Assembly: GCA_014529385.2 (NCBI GenBank)
Contig: CM043944.1
Location: forward strand, 60,523,268-60,587,267
Reading direction: 5' to 3'
Source: Adiantum capillus-veneris
Lineage: Eukaryota > Streptophyta > Polypodiopsida > Polypodiales > Pteridaceae
Length of the DNA stretch: 64,000 nt
Shown: positions 44,952 to 56,796 of the stretch, piece by piece
How positions within the stretch are numbered: the first letter of the stretch is position 1
Layout of the letters: every line of letters starts with the position of its first letter
Program-made: the position numbers and the translations under genes
The notes under the pieces: generated by a model
What the model was told of the DNA's origin: nothing
What the model saw: the letters and a program-made list of their open reading frames with translations, nothing else
The model's database searches: none

Positions 44952-45810
44952 TTAGATTGGTTGCCCAACCCCCTCTAGTAGAACTTGATGCAGTGCTGGC
45001 ACCAACTCCCTCTCAAAATAGAGCTTGAGACGCACACATTTAACCCTATTCTTGAGAAAACGACTATCCATCCTCATCAATGTGTAAGTACCATTGGGAA
45101 AAGCTTGATGGACTTTGTAAGGCCCTGTCCACTTCTTTTTGAATTTCTTGTGAAAGGTGAAGTCAAGATAGATCTCATACTTCATCACTAGATCTCCCTT
45201 CTCAATCAGCTTTTTTGGTAAATGCAGGTTGAACTTTGCTACTCTTTTCTCTCACTGCTTCACATAAAAGTCTGTTGATGCCTCACAATCCATCTTTAAA
45301 GTTTCCAGACGTGTAATCTTATCCTGCAAAATATCTTGATGAGCTTTATCAATCCACCACAAACTTTTGAGCGCCCCTAACTGCACATGTACGGGTAATA
45401 CTACTTCCTTGCCATATACCAACTCATAAGGAGTAAAGTTGGTAGCAAGCTTGTACGAAGTCCTCTTTGACCACTTTAGCCTCAACCCACCTGGTGAGGT
45501 AGTCTATGGCCACCACAACATATTTTTTCCCGTTGGCTGACTTGGGCAATGGACCAATAGCACCCAAACCCCACTTCTCAAAAGCATCATGTGCTATGAT
45601 AGCTCCTTGCTGCTCGGCTACCTGTTGCCTTTCACCCATTACTTGGCACTGATGGCACGTCTTGCACCAATAGTGTACATCTCACACAAGAGAAGGCCAC
45701 CAAAATCCACTTCTCAAAATAGGAAACAAGACTTGATCCTTACCTTGATGTGTGCTCTGCTCGTGGCACTGCTCCAATACAATACCAGACCAATCTCCTC
45801 CTTGTAAAGG
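44952..45810 (-). pseudogene. Gypsy B integrase
   Basis: From 45,810: QCHEQSTHQGKDQVLF...FWWPSL with WCKTCHQCQVMGERQQ (HHCC module), then WGLGAIGPLPKSANGKKYVV, AIDYLTRWVEAKVVKEDF (the first catalytic Asp region is WGLGA here instead of WGIDF). The text jumps directly to RTSYKLATNFTPYELVYGKE, so the core segment carrying the SDNG and Glu motifs is deleted. The C-terminus FHKKFKKKWTGPYKVHQAFP, NGTYTL is intact to a stop at 44,952. No chromodomain, which fits the Tat lineage. It lies directly upstream of the 3' LTR. Confidence 0.85.
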
Positions 45811-45989
45811 ATTCAATGTAGCACCCCATCTTGACCATGCATCATAAGATCTTCTCCTACCAAGGTGAACTTTTGAGCTCTTTGAACGGTTCTCCTCTTT
45901 TGTAGCTTGAAAAGCCCTTCAAAACAATGACCTGTACTCAAGAAATCATCAATGTCTTTTAAAGTCTCTCTACCTGCATAAGTAGCCGG

Positions 45990-46400
45990 TGCCATATACA
46001 AACTCGACACATGAGTTTGAACACGACTGCTAGCCAAACAATTTTCTTCTTGATTTTGTTCCCTTCTCACATGTTTGAACTGCACCTCTTCAAAAAACTT
46101 CAACAACTTCTTTATAGAGAAAACCCAATTCTTGAGAGAATCCCTTTTTACCTACCATTGGCCTAAAAGTTATTTGATAACCAATAGAGCATCACCTTTC
46201 ACTACTAACCTTGATATGCCAAATTCAATACACTGCTTTAGTCCCAGATGTAGAGTAAGATACTTCGCTTCATTGCTGGTATGCACATCGTCGGTGTCGT
46301 AAGCTTTGATGACTGTGCTATGTGGATCTTGAATGACCACACCTCCACCTGCTTTTTGTGTTACCCTTCAATAAGCACCATCAAACCACATAGTGAAGGC
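45990..46400 (-). pseudogene. Gypsy B second RNase H (archaeal type)
   Basis: Across frames: GAFTMWFDGAY, AGGGVVIQDPHSTVIKAYDT, TSNEAKYLTLHLGLKQCIEF, GISRLVVKGDALLVIK, and LLKFFEEVQFKHVRREQNQE. This is the FDGA..G.AG.G, NEAEY.AL..GL, G(D/S)..LV, HV.R..N..AD order of an aRNase H domain. A second RNase H after the first one marks the Tat/Ogre group. One stop follows the Tyr of FDGAY, and there are others. It would help to remove template RNA. Confidence 0.75.
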
Positions 46401-47090
46401 CCCTTCCAAGTCTGGCTCCTCTTTCTCCTCCTCTCGCACTACCCTTGGATAAATCGGTAATTCTCTTTGGTGACTAGGATATCCGCCAAATGAGACTGAC
46501 TCGTGTGATCTACTTTGAAGTCGATCTCAAACTCCTGAATCTCTATCACCCATTTCACGATTTACTTCCCTAGCTTCAAGTGTAGGACCACTTTAGGAAA
46601 AAGATTGATAGCCGTCAACACATCAAATTTACAAACAATCAAATACACTTTGAACTTCCTGCAGGCAAAGACTAAAGCCATCACCTACTATTCCGCCTCC
46701 GTATAAGTAGTCTCCCCTCGACTAATGACCTTGCAAAGTAGATAGGCTTATAACTTCTCCCCACCTTTTGTAACAACATGCTCCAATGGCCACCGTACCC
46801 ACCGTCATATCAATATAGAAGTCATCCTCTTGGTTGGGAGGGCACAATATAGGTAGATGACATAGAATACCTTTCACTTTGTCAAACGCCTCTTGAGATT
46901 CATCATCCCATTGAAATCCATGTACCTGTTGAGACCTTTTCTGAAGAGGGTAAACATACTAAGACAACATCCAAAAGAAATGGGACAAATACTTTGACTT
47001 ATGCACGAATGATGCCAACCCTATTGCACTGGTGGGAGGCTCCATGAGAAACAATGCTTTCACCTTCTTTGGATCTGCTTCTATTTCATT
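46401..47090 (-). pseudogene. Gypsy B first RNase H, decayed
   Basis: From 47,090: IEADPKKVKALFLMEPPTSA, HGFQWDDESQEAFDKVKGIL, HLPILCPPNQEDDFYIDMTV (first RNase H strand), SRGETTYTEAE, VMALVFACRKFKVYLI and IVKWVIEIQEFEIDF. The order matches the Ty3/gypsy RT-RNase H connection and RNase H. The TDH motif is unrecognisable. Stops are frequent. It lies between RT and the second RNase H. Confidence 0.7.
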
Positions 47091-47762
47091 TTATGATACC
47101 ACATGACCCAACATCTGAGCCCTTGGTTGTGCCAACTTGCACTTCTTTGGGTTTAATTGCCCTCCTTCTTTATCTCGCCTTTGAAAGCACAACCTCAGCT
47201 TGGACAATTGTTCCGCCTTGGAACTATAACAACCAATATCATCCATATAAATTTTGATGAACTTACCCAAGTATGGCCTGAACACCTTGTTTAGCCAGTC
47301 TTGAAATGTAGCATACACATTCACCAGTCCAAAAGGCATCCTGCGGTAGGCAAAGCATCCCCATGGAGAGATGAAGGTAGTTTTCAGCTGATCCTCCAAA
47401 GCAATACCAATCTAAAAATACCCTAAAAAACCATGCATGATAGAGTAGCGTTCGTGCCTAGCAGCCTGGTTTAGAATCTCATCCTGAAACGACAGAGGGT
47501 AGTGATTCCGCGTGGTCGCAGCATTCAAAGGCTTATAGTCTACATATACCCGCCATTTCCCATTCTTCTTTGGAGTAATGACAACATGAAAAACCCACTC
47601 AGACTCTTTCATTGGATAAATAATAACTGCCTCAAGAAACTTGTTGATCTCCTGCCATAGAGACTCCTTTTGAATATCCCCCAACCTCCTTAGCTTCTGG
47701 GCTTTTGGCCTGTATCCACCTTTAAGTAGGATCCGATCCTCCACTCCTTTAGCTCCTCTCAA
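47091..47762 (-). pseudogene. Gypsy B reverse transcriptase
   Basis: Two open pieces. 47,762-47,412 has EINKFLEAVIIYPMKESEWV, VITPKKNGKWRVYVDYKPLN and NHYPLSFQDEILNQAA. 47,399-47,091 has TTFISPWGCFAYRRMPFGLV and the catalytic FIKIYMDDIGCYSSKAEQLS, with YMDD intact. A stop near 47,412 is the main break. These are all standard Ty3/gypsy RT blocks. It copies element RNA into DNA in virus-like particles. Preceded by protease and linker on the same strand. Confidence 0.88.
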
Positions 47763-47766
47763 ATCT

Positions 47767-48632
47767 TTATACTCCGTTGAAAATAAGTCGGGATAGGATG
47801 CACATAGGATAGCCTTCCTTCTCCTGCTTGGTTAAATCTGTACCTAGCATATATTCCACCTCTTTAGTCTTTAGACTACGGATAGGGGCTTGCATACCTT
47901 TACTTGCACTGGCAGAATCTATGGTGACTTTGAATAAATCTGTATCCAACTTCAATAAATTCGCATCGCTCTCTTCATCTTCGACACTGGTGGACCCTTC
48001 ATCATAAGATGACTCGATTTCATATTCGTAACTGGTGCTAGAATCCTGATTATCACCCCCGGCTGATGGATGATAGCGGCTCTCCTTGTCTTTAGATCCA
48101 ACACGATCTTCCCTCCATTTTCTCGATCTGGCAAGGTAAATACCCCCTACTCCCAATCTTCCTTGGCCCCAATTGCCAACAACCATGGCCTCCCCAATAC
48201 AATTGGATAAGAATTTTCACTTGCTTTCATGACAAAACAATCGATCAAGCATTCAATTCCCACGACCTTTACGTTCACATCCTGTGCCACTCCTAAACAT
48301 CAAGCTTTGGCATGGTTGGCCATCCTCATTCGCACATTGGACCTGACGACAACTTTAATACCAATATCCCTCATAGTAGACTCTGTGATCACACAGACCT
48401 GGGCACCACCATCAATATAGGCTTGAACATGCTTCTTCTTTTCAAGAAAAACGTCCACCACTAGAAGCACATCTATTGGAATCCGCACCCTCAAGGCTAG
48501 ATTCTGTACCGCATGCACACCTCCTCCTACTCGGGGAAGCCTCGTACTGACACTGGTTGACCACTGCCTCCTTAATCTAGGGTTTAATGCAAGTAGCTGC
48601 CCAAAAGTGATGTTAGCTTTGATTTTTGACAT
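47767..48632 (-). pseudogene. Gypsy B protease and linker
   Basis: The frame 48,632-48,300 contains RIPIDVLLVVDVFLEKKKHV, QAYIDGGAQVCVITESTM, a retropepsin active site in which the usual D-(S/T)-G-A is D-G-G-A. The following frame (48,186-47,767) is an acidic Ser/Glu-rich linker (SYEYEIESSYDEGSTSVEDE) leading to the RT, ending YPMCILSRLIFNGV. A frameshift separates the two. Confidence 0.75.
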
Positions 48633-48862
48633 CTCTTACCAGATCATATTCAGGATTACCATGCCCCAACTGAAAATCCTTCTGTGTAATTCTCCGCCTT
48701 TGCCTTCTCTTGCTTGGCTCTTCGTTCACCTTCTCTTTACCCTTCTTTGCTCTAGTTTCACGTTCCACCTCAGTCTCTCGTCCGCCTCTTGCTCTTTTGC
48801 TAGCCATATTATCAACCTCTTGCCTGTCAACACCAATAATATTAACCCTTTGCACTTCATCA

Positions 48863-49810
48863 CTACCTGAAGACCCCCTGTATTTGGTTTTCAACTGCTT
48901 GCTGCTCCCTTTGACCATTAAACTGTGCCTGACCCCTGCCTTGACCAAACAGAGGATACATACTTCCTCTTTCCCTCAGTGGGTGAGGGAAATTTGGAGC
49001 ATAGTGTCCCTCCTCTCCGCAATTGTAACATCTACCAGGCAATTGCCTAGCCCTGCCCCTTCTTGTCCTTGCGTGACCTCTGTCCATAACACTTAAATGC
49101 AACTCTTGCATTTGCTCATACAAATTTGGAACTGTACGTACCCATTGTTGAGGAACAGTTGCTACCCCTTGATTATGCTGATTCTCCACTTGAACTTCTC
49201 CCCTCGGACTTGAGGTCAGATTGGCAATCATCACCTCATATCCCAACGCATCTTGCTTAATCTTCTTTTTAATTTTTTGGCTCTTTGATCATGCAATAGC
49301 AACAGCCCCGTTGTAATTCTCTGGGCCATCTAAATCCACCTTTTCACGAACTTTGGGATGCATACAAGCCATAAATTTTTCCAATTTAAAGTACTCACCC
49401 CCATTAGCCAGTTGCATGGCTACTGCAAAGTCCCTTCAACACTCTTCGAAGCGGGCGAGGAAAACACCAAACTTCTCGTTCACATCCTGCTTCAAATTCT
49501 TCAACCTCGCATGGAGATCGACAGGAGATACCTCTTTACAAAAATCATGTAGAAAACGGGTCCGCAACGCCGAACACATAAGTCTTGGCTCTCCTTCCAA
49601 GGCATGGAACCATGTCTTTGCTCTTCCCTGCATCAACATCGAAATCGTTTGCATTTTGATATCTTCATTTGGCATATGGAGTGATAGCATATACAACTCG
49701 AAATCGGCCATCCACTCTTCCGGATCTTCTTCTTCGGTGAAAACTGGTCCATAACTGTGCATTGCCATCTCTCCTTGATGGAAATAACTTTCTTTGATCA
49801 AAACCGACAA
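48863..49810 (-). pseudogene. Gypsy B gag
   Basis: From 49,810: MAMHSYGPVFTEEEDPEEWM, ADFELYMLSLHMPNEDIKMQ, MLMQGRAKTWFHALEGEPRL, TRFLHDFCKEVSPVDLHARL and LKQDVNEKFGVFLARFEEC are the Gag capsid domain (F.G.EDP..W...F, A..W...L). After a stop, AVAMQLANGGEYFKLEKFMA continues it. CYNCGEEGHYAPNF near 49,020 is a zinc knuckle whose last Cys is Phe. A basic, Glu-rich tail follows (48,613-48,863). It starts 36 bases inside the 5' LTR boundary. Confidence 0.88.
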
Positions 49811-49819
49811 GCAATCAGT

Positions 49820-49845
49820 TGCTCCTCAGTGGGGGCACCAGAAGA
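49820..49845 (-). promoter_or_regulatory. Possible gypsy B primer-binding site
   Basis: The minus-strand sequence just inside the 5' LTR is TCTTCTGGTGCCCCCACTG. A TGGTGCC core starting within 6 bases of the LTR is placed like a primer-binding site and resembles the TGG(C/T)GCC start known in plant Tat/Athila elements. The tRNA is not identified. Confidence 0.35.
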
Positions 49846-51693
49846 TGGATAGGGGGAATGAGGTCCACACCCGACACACAACACAAAGCCTCCCTATAGC
49901 TCATGGTATCCACAACACCCCTAACCTCTCAAATAACACCTTCAAATTGGCTAATTTGCACTAAGATATCCACCTCGGCACACAGAACAACTATCTCCTA
50001 CCCTGCAAAAACACCTTCCAGCACAAATGCACCCACACTGCTCAATTCACCCCTTCCAGCTCACAAAACACCCCGATTCTGCCCTCTTGGTAACACACTT
50101 CAAGCTGCAGGCATACCCTCCGCAAGCACTGGCAAGTACACAAAGAGCGAGAGAAAAGGAGGGGGAGGATGGGGAGAAGCAATACGAGAAAGAGGGGCAA
50201 ATGCTTAATAGTATTGCATATGGAGATAGTACAACCAATTATGCAGCTCCAATGGCAAGCTTCCAATACACAGGCTTGCAGGCCTTCAACAACTCTCTAT
50301 GGCAAAAAAGCCCTAAAAAATCACTTCTATCCCCTTTTATAAGGCTTGGCTAAGGCTAAAAAAGAAAAAACAAGGAGCTATCAAGCTCGTACAATCAACT
50401 GAAGCTTCATTTATAATTTTTCTTGCATTGCTACCACTTGGCACACTTGATTTTTTTGGTAACTTCATGGTACCTCTCTCTGCCCAATCTGGCCGCCCGA
50501 CTCTCTTTGCATAGCGCTTTGGGAAAGCCTTTTCTCTCTCTTTCTTGCTCCACTGGCCTTTATGGCGGGTGGGATAGGCCCCTTTGCCTTGCCCCTTGAA
50601 GCCTTCAAACTCTCTCTCTATCTCTCTTGCTGTCGACCACCTATCGTGGGACCCTCCACCAATTGAGCAATAACGACATCGCTATTGGGGGTGGCTCCTT
50701 TTACCCTCAAAAAACTTGACCCCAGTGGGTGCGGGATTGAACCCCTAAGGGCATGCCACATCATCATTGTCATCAACGGCGGCCGCCGCTAGCGCGCAAC
50801 TGATGCACCGCCCTTCTTCCAAGACCTGCCGCCTGGACAGCAGCACCGCCACGCGAGGCCCCAGCACAGTGCTGGAAAGCTTTCCACCATCGCCACCACG
50901 CCAAGGGATCTCACCCTCCACCCGCACGCTCTACAATGGGCTTACGGCCCTGCTGAAATACCCCAGCAGCCCGAACACCTTCATCGCATGTGGGTTTTGT
51001 TCCCGGCCATGTGGCAGCAGTTGGCCGCCTCCCTCTTAGGGTGACCTCCAAAGTTTCAAAGCCCTTAAAAAAAAACTTTCACAATTAAATTTTCATATCG
51101 CTTGTCCTACTTGCCAATTGGTACCTGGTAGTCCATTTGCCAAGCCGTAAAACCGAGCCAAAAACTCGCTGAGCCGACTCCGACTTCCCCCAACGTTGCC
51201 AGGCTTCACAATTCTCCGAGCCCCCGAATTGAGGCTACAAAAACTGAGAAAGTCATCTACAAACCAATTCCGAACAAATGCACCCGATCTTTCCAACTCT
51301 TGTAACTTTCTGCTTCGGGCTCCGTTTGACGATCACTTAACTCCTGCTAGCTCCTTCTTGAACTCTGTCGCGGTCCAAAAAATTTCCAGATGGCATGACT
51401 TCCCATGTGGTCAGGTTGGCACCAACCTAGCCCCCGACAAAACTTCAAATGACCATTTCTTGCAATCTGTAACTCTGATCTGCACTCCGAAAAGACACGT
51501 ATTCTCCAAAAATCAAGCATTACGCGTGTATACACTGACATCAACTTGGGCCACCTGTCCCTAGCTGCCCTGTTCAGCAAGAATCTCCTACCCACCGTTT
51601 CTTCAAACTCCAATAACTTGGACTCCGTAGCTCTGTTTGATGAGCCATCTGGACCTGCTCCTTCATTACTTCAAGCTCTACATTCATGGACCG
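49846..51693 (-). repeat. Gypsy B 5' LTR, first part
   Basis: This matches 30,504-32,268 and 44,450-44,590. It contains GGGCC at 51,548-51,552, the empty site of copia B, and ends at GACCG where gypsy A entered. Frames within it are non-coding. Confidence 0.92.
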
Positions 51694-53263
51694 TGTAACA
51701 TTTAATGGCCTAAAAACTTGTGTGTAGCGGAAATTAGCATGAACATAGTGGGCATTTCATTAGAATAGATTCCTAATAAGAATTACAAGAGTGCTTGGGT
51801 GGAGAGAGCAACAAAAATCATAACACCTAGTTAGATAGCATCAACAATACTTTCAAAAGAGAGAGAAATTAATCTATTGACAACAGTTGAGGACTGGATT
51901 TTCATGGAGCCCGTCCCCCCTCCAAAAGGCTTTGTATTATGGTTTCTCCCATCAAGAGAGACATTGTACAATACAATTCTTTGTGTTCCTTCAAGACTAG
52001 CTAGTGAAATGAAGATGAAAGCTTCATGCACTAAGCAAAACACTTAGCAAACAAAAAATAAATTATCCCCGGTCTCAGACCCAAGACCTCACACACCTTC
52101 GAAGATAGCGAGAGCTAGCAGGGTATGAGAGTAGATTGAGAGGAAGAAGGAGTATCTTACGAGAAAGATGTACATCTCCTCACATAATCACTCATATTAG
52201 CATAGCTTAGCTTAGTAATTAGTTTGGTAGATAAGATGAGCATGCATTGAATCTTGGCTCTTGGTTGGATTTGCATCCACAAGCCAAGAGTGTGTCGATG
52301 TAAGCTTCTATCTCACAAGCTTGGAGTAGGAGATGAGCTCTCTATTAAAGCTTGGGAAGAGATAGTCTTTTCTTTCTTCACACATGAGATTGTGTGAGTG
52401 TGTGTGTGATAATGCCTTGAAAAAATCAGCCCCCTCTCTCTCTTGGGCGATCCCTCTTGCTATTTGCTCTCGCTCTACCCTCATTGGACCTCCCCAAGTC
52501 AAGCCAATGACAATTAAGCAGCATAAGTGATAGCCTTCAGACATGTGTCCCCCTTTTCCCTTTTGTGAGAGATTTAGGTAATTTAATAATTCAACTAAAC
52601 TCTCATTGGACCCCTTTGCCTTCTGGCCAATAGGAATCAGGCAAGCCATTGGGCTCCTGAATGCTCATTGGACCCCTTGGAAGACTGTCCAATAGTCTTC
52701 TAGAGGACTTAATTCTCATTGGTTCTTTTATTAAGGGTTTTTAAATTAATTAAACCAGATTTACTCTAGCCTAATTCTCATTGGTCCACCTCCAAGGCCA
52801 TCCAATAGATATTGGGTACACCTTGTGGGCATCTGGGCTAGGGAGCTGACATGTGTCCCTCATTCCCTTTGTGTAAAGGGAGCTTGTGTGTGTGTGTGTG
52901 TGTGTGGCTTTCTCTCTCATCCCCTACATGCTAGGCTCGCCCCCTTCTATGTAGGGATGTACAAAGACTTTTTTGGTCACACACAAAGCATCCAACTCCC
53001 TTAAGGTTGACCTTTGGACACAACCTTTGAATTTTGGAACCTTAGCATTTTGGAAGTCTTAATGGGCTGAACCTTAGGGTCTTTTTAGCCCATTGTTGCA
53101 CATGGCGCTTTTGCAGATGGCCCCCCCTTTGGATCCCTACTGTGGCCGGTCTGCTAGCTTAACCAATATTCTAGCTTTTTCTCCCCTGGCACTTCCCCAC
53201 ATTAAATGATCAGTTTAATATGAGAAAATCATTTAGGAGAATTAGATATTGATTATTATGACA
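51694..53263 (-). repeat. Gypsy A 3' LTR
   Basis: 1570 bases with TGTAACATTTAATGG at the plus-strand start and TATTATGACA at the end. It includes GT tracts near 52,390 and 52,885 and is collinear with 58,301-59,886. Confidence 0.95.
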
Positions 53264-53280
53264 TTACCTCTCTCTTGAAA
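53264..53280 (-). promoter_or_regulatory. Gypsy A polypurine tract
   Basis: Minus-strand AAGAGAGAGGTAA lies immediately before the 3' LTR. The same tract precedes the LTR of the truncated copy at 7082. Confidence 0.8.
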
Positions 53281-53611
53281 TCATAGTCATCCTCGACTAT
53301 GGTGTAGAGAAGATAAAGCATATTCATGAGTCCTTTTCTTAGCGGGTAGAGGATCCCTATGTTACCCTACAACATCATTCCACAATGGATGACTAGTCCA
53401 TTTGGCATTTGATAGCGTGAGGCTGCCACAAGCATGTGACATTAGTCCTATCGGTCTTCCATAGTAGAGTGACAAGCTCTACTTGGTGTTTGGGAGACGT
53501 CGTCTCGGCAAACTTGATCTAAGCATGCATACTACTTCATTTTTGTGCACAATAAAGAAAAAGAGAGTCTTATAAGACAAAAAAAACTTTGTTCATTTTT
53601 AACATTTTTGC

Positions 53612-55206
53612 TTACTCTTGGGAAGCATTGTAAGCGTTGACAAGGTTTAGGTTATCCTTTAATTGTATACCTTGTATCCATCTACAATCTTCAAAAGGAT
53701 AATTCTTAAACTTAATAAGATATCGTCGGATAGTCTTACCGCCTCTTAATACCTCGTCTTCATGTTGGAGAATGGACTCGGGCTGCAACACCTCCTCTTG
53801 GTCCTTGATCTCCGGTGGGTCTTCAATAGTTGGTTCTTGAGGTGGCTCTCCTTTGTAAGGCTTTAATAGGCTCACATGGAAAGCATTATGTATGAGCCAA
53901 TGATTGGGTAACTTGAGTTGATAGGCCATCTCATTGATTGGCCTAAGAATTTGGAAGGGACCATAGTACCTTTTTGCTAGTTTAGCATTGTACTTTTGGT
54001 GGCCCGTAGGATTCTTGCCCGTCGTGTGCCTTAATCGAGCCTTGGGAAACTTTAATAAGACACAATCCTTTTCTTTAAAGGCATGGGCTCTTCTGTGCTT
54101 GTTAGCAGAGCATCCTTTTGCCTTTGTTGTGAGATAGAGATAGCATCCTTAATCTTTTGAAAAGATTCTTGAAGGTCTCGGCTATACTCATCTGCAGCGA
54201 AGATCTTCCCATGTACCTTAAGTAGTAAGGGACTTTTTGATCTCCCCTGAATTACCTCGAAAGGTGCTTTTCGTGTGGAAGTATGTACAATGTTATTGTA
54301 AGCATACTCCACTAAGGGTAAGTAATTCTCCCATTGGGATCTTTGATCTACTTCCATTACATAGGCTTTTAGTAGATCGAGAATGGTTAGGTTAGCTATT
54401 TCATTTTGGCCATCCGTTTGTGGATGATAGGCCGAAGAGAAGTTTAGCCTTGTCCCTAAATTCTCAAAGAGACCCTTCGAGATATTACTGGTCATTCTAG
54501 GATCTCTATCGGACACTATGGACTTTGGCAAGCCATTGTACTTGAAAATTTGTGAAATGAAGAGGGTTGCCATTTGATGGGCTTTGATAGTCTTTTTGAC
54601 AGGTATAAAATGAGCTTGTTTACTGAACCTGTCTACTATCGTCCATATTCCCGTATTCCCATGGATGGACTTAGGCAATCCAAAGATAAAATCCATGGAT
54701 ATGCTCTCCCATGGTGAATCAGGGATTGGCAAGGGTTGAAGCAATCCAAGTTGCTTCCCTCTATCAAATTTTTTCTTTTGGCATACCACACATTTAGAAA
54801 CATACTCTTGTATGTTCACTTTCATGGTAGGCCAATAGAAATATGTTTCAATTCCCTTTAAGGTAGACTGAATCCCTCTATGCCCCGCATAAGGTGGAGC
54901 ATGAGATTCATACATTACTTTCTCACGTAGTGAGTTAGTAACGCATAGTCTATTGCCATATAGAAGATAACCATCTTGTAAAGTAAATGGTTCTTCTTTC
55001 TTCCCTAATGCAAGGGCTGAAATCACATCTCTAAAATCGGGATCAATAGCATACTCATCTATCATTGAAGATAGATCATTGTGAGTTGCTATGGAAACCG
55101 CATTCACTCTCGGCCGTCTTGAGAGTGCATCAGCTACTTGATTATGCTTGCCAGCAATGTGAGCAATATGAAAATGAAATTGCGAAAGGAAATTTTCCCA
55201 CCTCAT
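53612..55206 (-). pseudogene. Gypsy A RNase H end, integrase and chromodomain
   Basis: The 384-codon frame (55,206-54,052) begins with the RNase H tail MRWENFLSQFHFHIAHI and HNQVADALSRRP, then the HHCC module (HAPPYAGHRGIQ, CVVCQKKK) and core WESISMDFIFGLPKS, SIVSDRDPRM and FSSAYHPQTDGQNEI, so D, D and E are all kept. After a frameshift near 54,110, LRHTTGKNPTGHQKYNAKLA leads into the frame 53,929-53,612 with HNAFHVSLLKPYKGEPPQEP and the chromodomain-like EVLRGGKTIRRYLIKFKNYP, FEDCRW. Chromodomains direct integration to chromatin. This is the best preserved coding part of the element. Confidence 0.9.
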
Positions 55207-55243
55207 TTGTTTGTCGAAAAGCTTGGTCTACGTCATGAAGTAC

Positions 55244-56796
55244 TTAAGACTTTGGTGATTCGTTCGCAGAATGAAAGGAGTCGCCAATAAATAGTGCTTC
55301 CATGAGTCTAAGGCATGTAGAACTGCAATGAGTTCCTTTTGATATATGCCTAGAGTTCCTTTCGACTCTCATCCTTATTTGATGATAGCCACTTTTTAGG
55401 TCAATCCTAATCAAATAGGTCGATCCTTGTAGCTTATCAAATAGGTCTTCTACCCGTGGAACGGGAAACCTATTCTTGATAGTGATCCTATTTAGTGCTC
55501 TATAGTCGGCACACATACGATATGTGCCGTCTTTCTTTTGCACTAATAGCATAGTTGAGAAAAATGGAGATGAGCTAGGCCTAACCATGCCCTTCTCAAC
55601 TAACTCATGCACTTGCCACATAATCTCCTCTTGTTGAGCTTGAGAAACTCTATAAGGAGGTTTGTTAGGCAGTGAACTTCCTGGAAGAAGTTCAATTGCA
55701 TGGTCATCATTACCTCGTTTAGGAGGTAGCTCCCAAGGGATGTCGTCAATAAAAACATCTTGAAACCCCTTGAGAAAATTGGATAACTCTAATTCCTTTT
55801 GGTTGCTTTTATTTTCTTTTGCTAAAGCATTAGGTTCATTTTGAGAATCTTTAACAAAAATCATGTACACGGAAATAGAGCTCTTTATTGACTTGTTAAA
55901 GCTGGTGTATGTACAATGGGGATAGTGTTACCCATTTCCTTAGCATCTATATACATGTCTTTTTCCCTGAACTTAAAGGAGATTCTCCTTTCAGGAAATT
56001 TAACATTGGCAGCCAGGCGGTCAAACCATGGTGCCCCTAGGATTACATCCTCATGCTTGAGAGGAGAGATAAAGAAGTCCTCTTTGTCCACATAGCCTTG
56101 GACATGAAGCCTCAATTTCCCAATTAAGGGAGTGACTGAAGCTTCTTGCCCCTTGAAGGCACTATCTGCGGGTAGGACATCTCCCATCTCGTAGGCTTGT
56201 ATGCCTAGCTTGGTGGCCACCTCTATAGATATAAAATTGTGAGTAGAACCAGGGTCAAAAAGAATAAAAGCATCATGTTCTCTTACCTTTCCCCAAGCAT
56301 GGCATATAGGAGATCCTTTGTGGTGAGTTTGGTGAGTCTCCTCGTCTTGGATTTCAACCAAGTAAGCTCTAGGAGGATCTTGGCGGTTGTTCTTTTGGGG
56401 ACAAGCGCGGTACGCATGCCCTTGTTCGCCGCACTTGAAACACCGGTTATCCTTGCGATAACGCTCAAGCTCTTCAGGAGAGAGTTTGTTTTTACCTTTG
56501 TAAACTCCCTTCTCTTTAGCTTTGCTGGAGTTGCCCTTAGGAGACTTTTGGACATTGTCCTTCCCCTTAGGCTCGTTGGAACCCTTGTTTTCCGTGGGCT
56601 TATTATTTCTTTTAGCCCCCGTTTGGAAATTGATTCGAGAGGCCACCATAGTATGGTGTATTACGCCGATATGGTACGTGGCCTTTGGGAGTTGACATAC
56701 TCCGCCATTTCTTCGGTTAAGCCCACAAAAAATTGTTGCTTTTTCTCTCCAAAATCCAACTTTTTCAAGACAATGGCTTTGAGTTGTAGGTCCCAA
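55244..56796 (-). pseudogene. Gypsy A zinc knuckle, protease and partial RT
   Basis: The frame 56,796-55,885 has NRCFKCGEQGHAYRAC (complete CCHC knuckle, about 56,403-56,446), FILFDPGSTHNFISIEVATK (protease active site of the DPGSTH form common in Tekay/Del chromoviruses) and VILGAPWFDRLAANVKFPER. After a stop near 55,880, the frame 55,870-55,244 has KGMVRPSSSPFFSTMLLVQK, KDGTYRMCADYRALNRITIK and IRIDLKSGYHQIRM. It then jumps at about 55,375 into out-of-frame RNase H text (GIYQKELIAVLHALDSWKHY). Comparison with the truncated copy (4370 to about 5060) shows what was lost: the F(F)DD box and the RNase H start. Confidence 0.9.

Noticed and set aside
50767-51039. Pro/Ser-rich 90-codon frame
   Set aside because: It lies within the gypsy B LTR, and the corresponding place in the other LTR is not conserved as coding sequence.
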